Source: Deltaproteobacteria bacterium (lineage in GTDB: Bacteria; Myxococcota_A; Polyangia; Haliangiales; Haliangiaceae). Taken from it: 5,110 nucleotides of DNA. Positions within the stretch are counted from its first letter, which is position 1; each line of letters begins with the position of its first letter. The DNA lies in the NCBI GenBank assembly GCA_013696695.1, contig JACCYD010000202.1, positions 1 to 5,110 of the forward strand, written 5' to 3'. Made by a program: the position numbers and the translations under genes. The notes under the pieces are model-generated. The model was not told where the DNA came from and did not search any database. It saw only the letters and a program-made list of their open reading frames with translations. Positions 1 through 5,110 of the stretch are shown piece by piece.

Positions 1-34
1 CGTGGAGAGCGACGAAGAGGATCAGCTGGCTCAC
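1..34 (-). CDS. Possible start of a next operon gene (GTG start, cut by window edge)
   Basis: After the TAG at 52-54 a GTG at 32-34 opens a frame with no stop to the window edge, reading Met-Ser-Gln-Leu-Ile-Leu-Phe-Val-Ala-Leu-His if translated from GTG. The hydrophobic start would fit a signal or membrane segment, or the first beta strand of a glycosyltransferase. The gap of 17 bases suits operon spacing. No convincing ribosome binding site precedes it, and 11 codons are too few to identify a family. The other two minus frames lack a plausible start here, and one hits a TGA. Confidence 0.25.
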   Translation of the reverse strand, partial: MSQLILFVALH

Positions 35-51
35 GAATCGTCGCTCGCGAG

Positions 52-2007
52 CTAGAACAGCTTCTTCTGGGCGAGGATCGTGCGAACAGATTTCTCGAGG
101 TCGACGCCGATCGTGCGGAAGTACCAATCGAGCGAGGCCCAGCGCGGTCGGTTCTCTTCGTCGACGACGCGCAACGCTTCGTCGCGCGTCATCGAGCCGT
201 TGCGAACCTGACCGGAGCGGAACGTGTCGCTCTCGGTGAATCCGGCGATCGTCCAGTAGATGAAGTTGTAGAACGACGCGGTGCCGTCGCCGATCCGCCA
301 CGTCGACTTGGTGTCGGTAGCGACTTCCCAGTCGTAGCGATCGATGATCGTCGACACGACCGTCTTCTCGTCCCACGGGATGTAGTCGAAGAAGTCGAGG
401 TAATCGAGCTTCTTCACGTAGTAGAGGAAGTACGAGAACAGCGTGTCGGGGATCGACGCGTTGAGGTACCCGCGGTTCGTCGCGTAGGCCTTCGCGTAGT
501 ACGCGAGGATCTGCGCGTTGTGCCACGCGCCCATGCGGATCAAGCTGTTGTCCTTGTAGCCCGCGCGGTCGAAGCCGCAGAACCCGGTCTTGAAGTCGCT
601 GCGCTCGAGCTTGTTGTTGCCCCAGATCTGCCAGGACATCCCGGTGCGCTTCTGCACCTGCTCCGCGTAATGGAAGAACTGCTTGTCGCCCGCCATGAAG
701 AGCGGGATCACGCCGAGGTCGGGTTTGGTCAGCCACGCCTCGACGTTCTTGCGCACGTAGTCGCGCTTCTGCGGGATGTCGGCGCTGACGATGATGTGCT
801 CGACGCCGAGCTTGCTGCACAGCCGCGAGCAGTTGCGGCGCGCGAGGTCGGTGACCATGCCCCAGTCATAGGTGTACGCGATCGGCCGGATCCCGAGCTC
901 CGTCACCAGGTAGTGCAGCAGGTAGCAGGAGTCGCGGCCGCCGGAGAGCGGCACCAGCACCCGCGTGGCATCGCGGCGCGATAGCGTTTCCTCGAGCGCG
1001 GCACGGCCCTTGGCGACGATCGGGTTGTGGTTGCGGCAGTCGACGCAGATGCCGTTGGCATCGAGGCCGACGAACGGGATCGATTCGGTCTGGATGCAGC
1101 GCACGCATCGGCGCAGCTTCGAGACGCGTTCGCGGTTCTTCTCGTTGGCCTCCGTGAACCACGCGGGCTCGCGAAGCTCGCGCACGCCAGCGAAGGTCGA
1201 CGTGGTCGCTTGCCGGGTCTGCGCCTCGACCTCGACGGTGCGATGGATGCCGTTGTGCTCGCTGACGGCCTCGGTGCCGGCGAGCGCGAAGGTCTGGATC
1301 TCGACCGTCGACAGATCGACGAGGAGTCCGTGTCCCGCTGCGAGCTGCGTCGCGCCGGGCGCGAGGTCACAACGCTCGAGGGCGGTATCGAGGATGTAGC
1401 GCTCCGAGGCGAACGCGAACAAGTTGCCGCGCACCGCGTAGTAGACGGAGCCGCTGTTGGTCGCGAGCGCGAGCTGGTCGAGCTCGGCCGCGAACATCGC
1501 GACATTGGCCACACCCTGGATCTCGGCGTACGCGTTGCGCAGCCCGCGCACCACCGACGACTGCTTGCGAACCAGCCCGAACAGCACCTCGGTGTCGAGC
1601 TCGCTGGTGCAGTCGAGCGCGTGGAGCCGCGCGAGGGCCTGCTCGTTGACGATGATCCCGTTGTGCACGCCGACCGCGCCGTTCACCGCGACCGGCTGGT
1701 TGTTCGCGTGCTCGACCTGCGAGCCATTGGTGACCAGGCGCGAGTGGCCGATCGTGGCGACGCGAGGTGTGGGCGACGAGCATGGTCCACGAACGACATC
1801 GCGCACGTAGTTCGCGTACGCGGCGGTCTTCATCAGCTGCTTCGACGGCACCGGCGACTTGAGCACCCGGATCGTATCGCCCGCGATACCCGCCAGGCCC
1901 GACGCCTCTTTGCCGCGTGACTCCGACAGCTGGAACAGCTCGGCATTGAGCGCTTCCGCCTTCGGGGAGTCACCCGTGGTTGCGACGACGCCGAAGATCC
2001 CGCACAT
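52..2007 (-). CDS. Fused class II glutamine amidotransferase / WbpG-PseA-type PP-loop (N-acetyl sugar) amidotransferase
   Basis: A 651-residue two-part enzyme. Residues 1-235 are an Ntn-type glutaminase: Met-Cys-Gly-Ile-Phe exposes Cys2 as nucleophile once Met1 is removed, which also fixes the start. R31-G32, GHSRLVTNG (87-95), HNG (115-117) and LDTE (137-140, Asp138) match the glutamine-binding and oxyanion-hole positions of GlmS/PurF/AsnB. After a linker comes a zinc-knuckle-like pair C301-x-x-C304 and C321-x-x-C324, then the ATP-binding PP-loop SGGRDS (355-360). RNGSMTRDEA (602-611) resembles the C-terminal motif of WbpG/PseA proteins. Those proteins convert an N-acetyl group of a sugar to an acetamidino group using ATP and ammonia; WbpG works with separate HisH/HisF-like partners. 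Here the ammonia source is probably fused in place. Domain order resembles asparagine synthetase, but the Cys knuckle and PP-loop domain point to WbpG/PseA. ATG 2005-2007 follows the aminotransferase TGA after 1 base; only a distant GAAGG (12 bases) could be a ribosome site, so coupled translation is likely. Amidine product is inferred. Confidence 0.88.
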   Translation of the reverse strand: MCGIFGVVATTGDSPKAEALNAELFQLSESRGKEASGLAGIAGDTIRVLKSPVPSKQLMKTAAYANYVRDVVRGPCSSPTPRVATIGHSRLVTNGSQVEHANNQPVAVNGAVGVHNGIIVNEQALARLHALDCTSELDTEVLFGLVRKQSSVVRGLRNAYAEIQGVANVAMFAAELDQLALATNSGSVYYAVRGNLFAFASERYILDTALERCDLAPGATQLAAGHGLLVDLSTVEIQTFALAGTEAVSEHNGIHRTVEVEAQTRQATTSTFAGVRELREPAWFTEANEKNRERVSKLRRCVRCIQTESIPFVGLDANGICVDCRNHNPIVAKGRAALEETLSRRDATRVLVPLSGGRDSCYLLHYLVTELGIRPIAYTYDWGMVTDLARRNCSRLCSKLGVEHIIVSADIPQKRDYVRKNVEAWLTKPDLGVIPLFMAGDKQFFHYAEQVQKRTGMSWQIWGNNKLERSDFKTGFCGFDRAGYKDNSLIRMGAWHNAQILAYYAKAYATNRGYLNASIPDTLFSYFLYYVKKLDYLDFFDYIPWDEKTVVSTIIDRYDWEVATDTKSTWRIGDGTASFYNFIYWTIAGFTESDTFRSGQVRNGSMTRDEALRVVDEENRPRWASLDWYFRTIGVDLEKSVRTILAQKKLF

Positions 2008-2011
2008 CTCA
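2005..2011 (-). other. Translational coupling junction TGAGATG
   Basis: The aminotransferase TGA (2009-2011) is separated by a single G from the ATG of the amidotransferase fusion (2005-2007). The nearest purine-rich stretch, GAAGG at 2020-2024, is 12 bases from the ATG, which is long for an independent start. Re-initiation by ribosomes finishing the upstream gene is the likely mode of translation. Confidence 0.6.
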
Positions 2012-3283
2012 GGCCGCCGCCTTCATCGTGTTCGCTGCCGTCGCGAAGTAGCGCTCGATCACCTCGACGTTCTTCTGCACTTCGCTGTCGCCGTATCCCG
2101 GGTAACACGGCATCAGCAGCACCGACGTGCCGGTCGCGCGTGCGTTCGGGCAGTCGCGGTGCCAGCGCGCGTAGCACGCGTAATCGGCGTTGTTGCCCAT
2201 GTGCTGCACCGTGAGATCGCGGCCGCGCTGCATGGCGTAGCGCAGCAGCGCGTGGCGGTCGGGCACCTGGATCGGATAGTTGAGATAGATGTGCGAGCCG
2301 TCCTCGCGTAGCGGCGGCGTGATGATGTCCGGGATGCGCGACAACGCGTCGTAGATCCGCGCGTAGCCGACCCGGATCTGCGAGAGCCGATCGATCTGCG
2401 CGAACTGCGGCAGCAGCAGGCGCGCCTGCATCGGCGTCATCCGGCGGAGATACGTGTCGGGAATCTGCTCCTTGATCTGCGGTGCGTCCTCGCCACGCCA
2501 GCGCTTGTTGAGCGCCTCGACCTGGTTGAGGTAGCCAAACCGGAAGATCCAGAACGTGCTGAGCGGGAACACGACATCGGCGGTCATGATGTCGCCGGTC
2601 AAGCAGAACGCGGCGCGCTTGAGCAGCAGCTCGGCGGTCTGGTACGGGAAGTCCTTGATCTCGTCGCGCAGCATCGCGGCGAACGCGTCGTCGTTGGTGG
2701 TGACGGCACCGCCGTAGAGGCAGTTGACGTTCTTCGCCATCCCGAAGCTGAAGATGCCCGAGTGACCGAACGTGCCGAGCCGCTGGCCGTTCACAGACGC
2801 GCCGAGCGACTGGCAAGTGTCCTCGACGAGCGGCACGCCCTTCGCGCGGCAGACCTCGCGAACACCTTCGATGTCGCACGCGAGGCCGTGCAGGTGGGTC
2901 ACGAACACCGCGCCGGTGTCGTTGTCGATCAGGCGGGCGACCTCGGCCGTGTCGATGTTGCACGTCTTGCGATCGATGTCGGCGAACACCGGCGTGGCGC
3001 CGGCGCAGATCACCATGTTGATGACGTCGTGGATCGTGTACGGCGAGAGCACGACCTTCTTCTTCTTCGCCGTCAGCGCCTTCAGCGTCAGGTAGATCCC
3101 CACGCGTGCCTGCGGCATCGCGACCGCGTGCTTGACGCCGAGGAACGCGGCGAGCTCGCGCTCCATCGTGGGAACTGCGTCATCGCCATCGTGGATCCGG
3201 CCCAGCATCGCCTCGGCGGCGACCTTCTGGTAGTTCGTCCAGCGGGCGTAGAAGCGGGCGCGAGAGCGAGGGGAGGTCAGCAT
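2009..3283 (-). CDS. DegT/DnrJ/EryC1/StrS-family PLP-dependent sugar aminotransferase
   Basis: A 424-residue protein, somewhat longer than the usual 370-400. Landmarks in order: LGVKHAVAMPQARVGIYL (48-65), the cofactor phosphate region, with Gln-Ala-Arg-Val-Gly where many members have Ser-Gly-Thr-x-Ala; VTHLHG (128-133); VEDTCQSLGA (153-162), with Asp155 expected to bind the PLP pyridine nitrogen; and FSFGMAKN (178-185), with Lys184 as the expected Schiff-base lysine, followed by GGAVTTND. RRMTPMQARLLLPQF (280-294) matches the conserved helix after the active site, and the end (LLMPCYPGY, 389-397) is typical. The family transfers an amino group, usually from glutamate, to a keto-sugar nucleotide. 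Residues about 211-265 form an extra, partly hydrophobic insertion. ATG 3281-3283 directly abuts the upstream TAA and has a strong AGAAGGA 7 bases away. Context suggests it aminates the product of the GMC enzyme. Family is firm; the sugar and carbon position are not known. Confidence 0.92.
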   Translation of the reverse strand: MLTSPRSRARFYARWTNYQKVAAEAMLGRIHDGDDAVPTMERELAAFLGVKHAVAMPQARVGIYLTLKALTAKKKKVVLSPYTIHDVINMVICAGATPVFADIDRKTCNIDTAEVARLIDNDTGAVFVTHLHGLACDIEGVREVCRAKGVPLVEDTCQSLGASVNGQRLGTFGHSGIFSFGMAKNVNCLYGGAVTTNDDAFAAMLRDEIKDFPYQTAELLLKRAAFCLTGDIMTADVVFPLSTFWIFRFGYLNQVEALNKRWRGEDAPQIKEQIPDTYLRRMTPMQARLLLPQFAQIDRLSQIRVGYARIYDALSRIPDIITPPLREDGSHIYLNYPIQVPDRHALLRYAMQRGRDLTVQHMGNNADYACYARWHRDCPNARATGTSVLLMPCYPGYGDSEVQKNVEVIERYFATAANTMKAAA

Positions 3284-3871
3284 TTAAAGATCCTTCTGCA
3301 TCACCAGGAAGGCCCGGCCGAACGAGCGCGACTCGCCGATCTGGGTGAAGCCTTCTCGCCGATAGAATCGGATTCCAGCGGTATTATCATCTCTCTCGGT
3401 GTGAACGAAGTACCTGGATATCCGGGCTGTGCGCAGCTTCGCCTCGCAGGCCCGTAACAGCGCGGCACCGATGCCGCGCCCCCGCAGCGCCTGGTCGGTA
3501 AAAATCTGCGTCACCTCGGGTGCGTGGGGCTCGCCCGACGGTTCGCGCAGCTTTTGCACGATCTTGCCGCGGATCCCGGCATCGCGGACGACCAGCTTCC
3601 CGAGCTCACGCGCGAAGGCGATCGGCGCGTGGCTGACGAAGCGGCGAAGCACGCTGTCTGGCTCGTACGACACGACGCACACACCGACGACTTTCCCGCC
3701 TTCCGCGGCGGTCCACGCGGTCTCGTAGGGCGAGGCTTCGACATACGCGTAGAAGCGCACGAGCGCGTCGTGACCGAGCGCGGTGAACAGCGACGTCGGG
3801 AGCGACTCCGCGTGCAGCGCGGCCAGCACCTCGAGATCGGCGCGGATGGTGGAGCGGATGATCATCATCAT
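3284..3871 (-). CDS. GNAT-family N-acetyltransferase
   Basis: A 195-residue protein from the first ATG, the normal size for a single-domain GNAT. Numbering is from that ATG. Motif A, the acetyl-CoA pyrophosphate loop, is seen as TQIFTDQALRGRGIG (121-135), with R130-x-x-G133-x-G135 matching Q/R-x-x-G-x-G/A. Motif B follows as N163-T-A-G-I-R-F-Y and GF (174-175). The N-terminal His-Ala-Glu-Ser-Leu-Pro (20-25) and Leu-Gly-His (32-34) segments resemble GNATs found in surface-polysaccharide clusters. The start is three ATG codons in a row; a GAGGG 7 bases before the third makes that one (3863-3865; 193 residues) the likely true start. The upstream gene's TGA overlaps the first ATG, and the TAA abuts the next ATG, so the gene is probably translationally coupled on both sides. 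Likely role by context: acylating the amino group installed by the neighbouring aminotransferase, as PseH (also GNAT) does in pseudaminic acid synthesis. Rare codons cluster around motif B. A protein or small-molecule acetylase cannot be excluded. Confidence 0.85.
   Translation of the reverse strand: MMMIIRSTIRADLEVLAALHAESLPTSLFTALGHDALVRFYAYVEASPYETAWTAAEGGKVVGVCVVSYEPDSVLRRFVSHAPIAFARELGKLVVRDAGIRGKIVQKLREPSGEPHAPEVTQIFTDQALRGRGIGAALLRACEAKLRTARISRYFVHTERDDNTAGIRFYRREGFTQIGESRSFGRAFLVMQKDL
3291..3297 (-). promoter_or_regulatory. Ribosome binding site AGAAGGA for the aminotransferase
   Basis: AGAAGGA lies 7 bases before the ATG at 3281-3283 and within the final Gln-Lys-Asp codons of the acetyltransferase gene. 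It is the strongest ribosome site in the window and supports the annotated aminotransferase start. Ribosomes finishing the upstream gene would cover it and stop right at the new ATG. Confidence 0.75.
3868..3871 (-). other. ATGA stop/start overlap between oxidoreductase and acetyltransferase genes
   Basis: The TGA of the oxidoreductase (3868-3870) overlaps the first ATG of the acetyltransferase (3869-3871). If the third ATG is used instead, the gap between stop and start is 2 bases. Either way the two genes are tightly coupled. Confidence 0.65.
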
Positions 3872-5110
3872 GCCCTCGCGATCTTGGTCGCGATCCGGTT
3901 CGCGTTCGCCATCATCGTGAACGTCAGACCCTTGCTCGGCAGGGCGGGAAATACCGAGCCGTCGACCACGTACACCGCGCGCGTGCCGCGCAGCTTGCCG
4001 TCGCGATCGGTGGTGAGCGGTTCGTCGCGATCGGTCATCGGCAGCGTGCCCGCGAAGTGCGTGCTCGTGGCATGACCCGTGTGCTGGGCGCGTAGCTTGA
4101 CGCAGCGGACGCGCAGCAGCGCCTTCGCGATCGCGGACTCGACTCCGAGGTTCGCGGTTTTCTCGCTCGCGCTCGACGCGTACTCGACGGTGAACGTGTC
4201 GCCGACGAGCTCGCAGTACTTCGCCGGTGTCGGAGCGTCGGCGTGCTGCAGGATCATCACCGCGAAGTTCGGCGACAGATGGCGCAGGATCTCGAGGCCC
4301 TCACGGTGCGGCAGCGGCGCGTCCTTCATCAGCCGGAACATCAACAGCGAGCGATACGAGTAGATGTGGCCGACCGTGAACGGCCGCTCGAGACCATCGG
4401 GTGCGTACACCATGCAGGCCTGCGCGAGGCTGTGGCGCGCCGCGCTGATCGGCTTGCCGAGCTGGTTGAGGTTGAGCAGCGGCATGTACGTGTGCGGGTT
4501 GCACACGATCGGAACGCGGGCTCCGCGCGGCGCGAGCGAGCGCATCGCCACGCGCGTGCTGCCGAGCGTCCCGGCGCCGAGCACCAACGTGCGAGCGCGA
4601 TGCGTCTCGGTCTGATTGGTATCGACATCGCGCGCGGTGACCTCGACCCAGCCATCGCGCTCGACGAAGTCGACGACCAGCTTGCGGGTGATCAGCTCGA
4701 ACCGCGACGACGCGCGCAGCTCGTCGACCGTCCAGCGCGGTCGGTACACGCTCCGGCCGGCGTCGCTCCAGAAGTCGGTATCCCAGAGCTGGTTTGCAGA
4801 TCGGCCGCGGAGCGGCTGCGTGAGCATCGCGAGGCGCGGACGACCGAGATGGAGCGCCCGCTTGTTCGCCTTGGCGCGCGCGCGCTCGTAGCGGCCAAGG
4901 ATCGTCGAGCCGTTGTGATCGATCTCGACCGCCGGCTGGAGCGCGGCGAGCTGACCGAGGAACGGCCACAGATCGTCACGCGCGCCGTTGATCCCGATGC
5001 GTGATGCAACGGCCTCGTAGTGCGGCGCGAGATCGGCGTACCCGATCGGAAACCCGGCGAAGTCGGACTCGACGAAGCACGGCGCGCCGGCGCCCCACGC
5101 GCCTCCGAGC
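3868..5110 (-). CDS. GMC-family FAD-dependent oxidoreductase, 5' end cut by window edge
   Basis: The frame is open from the window edge to a TGA at 3868-3870, giving 413 visible residues. A Met codon at 4825-4827 is internal: the residues before it already match the family. Near the start are a Gly-Gly-Ala-Trp segment (residues 2-5) and an Asp-Leu-Ala-Pro-His-Tyr segment (26-31), as in the GMC substrate/FAD region. AGTLGS (179-184) matches the second GMC signature. HFAGT (His351, codon 4057-4059) matches the catalytic His motif, and VVDGSVFP followed by MMANANRIA is the typical GMC C-terminus. The Rossmann GxGxxG and about 100-150 residues should lie upstream of the window. The family oxidises alcohols, often sugar hydroxyls, using FAD. 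I infer a cytoplasmic enzyme making a keto-sugar for the aminotransferase two genes downstream. The second catalytic His/Asn of the family is not obvious (a Gly near residue 394 seems to occupy that place). The stop overlaps the next start by 4 bases. Family call is firm; substrate is unknown. Confidence 0.88.
   Translation of the reverse strand, partial: LGGAWGAGAPCFVESDFAGFPIGYADLAPHYEAVASRIGINGARDDLWPFLGQLAALQPAVEIDHNGSTILGRYERARAKANKRALHLGRPRLAMLTQPLRGRSANQLWDTDFWSDAGRSVYRPRWTVDELRASSRFELITRKLVVDFVERDGWVEVTARDVDTNQTETHRARTLVLGAGTLGSTRVAMRSLAPRGARVPIVCNPHTYMPLLNLNQLGKPISAARHSLAQACMVYAPDGLERPFTVGHIYSYRSLLMFRLMKDAPLPHREGLEILRHLSPNFAVMILQHADAPTPAKYCELVGDTFTVEYASSASEKTANLGVESAIAKALLRVRCVKLRAQHTGHATSTHFAGTLPMTDRDEPLTTDRDGKLRGTRAVYVVDGSVFPALPSKGLTFTMMANANRIATKIARA
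3873..3877 (-). promoter_or_regulatory. Ribosome binding site GAGGG deciding the acetyltransferase start
   Basis: On the minus strand GAGGG is followed by C and three consecutive ATG codons. The spacers are 1, 4 and 7 bases, so only the third ATG (3863-3865) has a normal distance. The site lies within the last codons of the upstream oxidoreductase gene. Confidence 0.5.

Noticed and set aside
43..52. Perfect 10-base palindrome GCTCGCGAGC at the end of the amidotransferase gene, considered as a terminator
   Set aside because: There is no loop between the arms and no T tract after it on the minus strand; short GC palindromes are expected by chance in such DNA.
1027..1920. Long plus-strand open frame (297 codons) opposite the amidotransferase gene
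   Set aside because: It is antisense to a gene with clear catalytic motifs, is dominated by Arg, Glu, Val and Ala runs typical of GC-rich shadow frames, and shows no recognisable domain.
1833..2963. Minus-strand open frame of 376 codons spanning the aminotransferase/amidotransferase junction
   Set aside because: It is out of frame with both motif-bearing genes, very Arg/Ala rich and without any family signature; a shadow of high GC content.
3383..3411. GATAAT on the minus strand inside the acetyltransferase gene, considered as an internal -10 box
   Set aside because: The hexamers 16-18 bases upstream (such as ACTTCG) match the -35 consensus poorly and there is no extended -10 TG; the AT-rich bases encode the motif B region.
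3868..4827. Reading the oxidoreductase as a complete gene starting at the ATG 4825-4827
   Set aside because: The frame is open upstream to the window edge and the 95 residues up to and including this Met contain GMC-like sequence, so the Met is internal and the gene is truncated by the window.
4243..5004. Plus-strand 253-codon open frame opposite the oxidoreductase
   Set aside because: Composition is low-complexity Arg/Glu/Ala and the opposite strand encodes a clear GMC protein.

Overview
The window is a dense, single-direction stretch of a high-GC bacterial chromosome. All genes read on the minus strand, so transcription runs from high to low coordinates. GC-rich third positions and long antisense shadow ORFs fit a high-GC proteobacterium, myxobacterium or similar. 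I cannot name the taxon from this sequence alone.

Layout in transcription order: (1) the C-terminal three quarters of a GMC-type FAD-dependent oxidoreductase (3868-5110; its N-terminus lies outside the window); (2) a GNAT-family acetyltransferase (3284-3871, more likely starting at 3865); (3) a DegT/DnrJ/EryC1-type PLP-dependent sugar aminotransferase with an unusual central insertion (2009-3283); (4) a 651-residue fusion of an N-terminal class II glutamine amidotransferase domain to a zinc-knuckle/PP-loop domain of the WbpG/PseA N-acetyl-sugar amidotransferase type (52-2007). A possible next gene starts with GTG at position 34 and is cut by the window edge. The junctions are a 4-base ATGA overlap, a directly abutting TAA/ATG, and a 1-base gap. 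This is the signature of one translationally coupled operon. Its promoter and terminator lie outside the window.

How the genes may work together (inference): the enzyme classes fit a chemical series. A hydroxyl is oxidised to a ketone (GMC), the ketone is transaminated to an amine (DegT), the amine is acylated to an amide (GNAT), and the amide is converted to an amidine with glutamine-derived ammonia (GATase/PP-loop fusion). This parallels the WbpB/WbpE/WbpD/WbpG logic that makes acetamidino sugars for the Pseudomonas aeruginosa O-antigen. Here, however, three of the four roles would be filled by non-homologous or rearranged proteins: GMC instead of a Gfo/Idh-type dehydrogenase, GNAT instead of a left-handed beta-helix acetyltransferase, and a fused class II glutaminase instead of separate HisH/HisF-type partners. 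A surface glycan (O-antigen, capsule, glycoprotein) locus is the most likely setting; a secreted aminosugar metabolite is an alternative. No RNA genes, CRISPR arrays, mobile elements or long repeats were seen, and no gene-free stretch exceeds about 50 bases.
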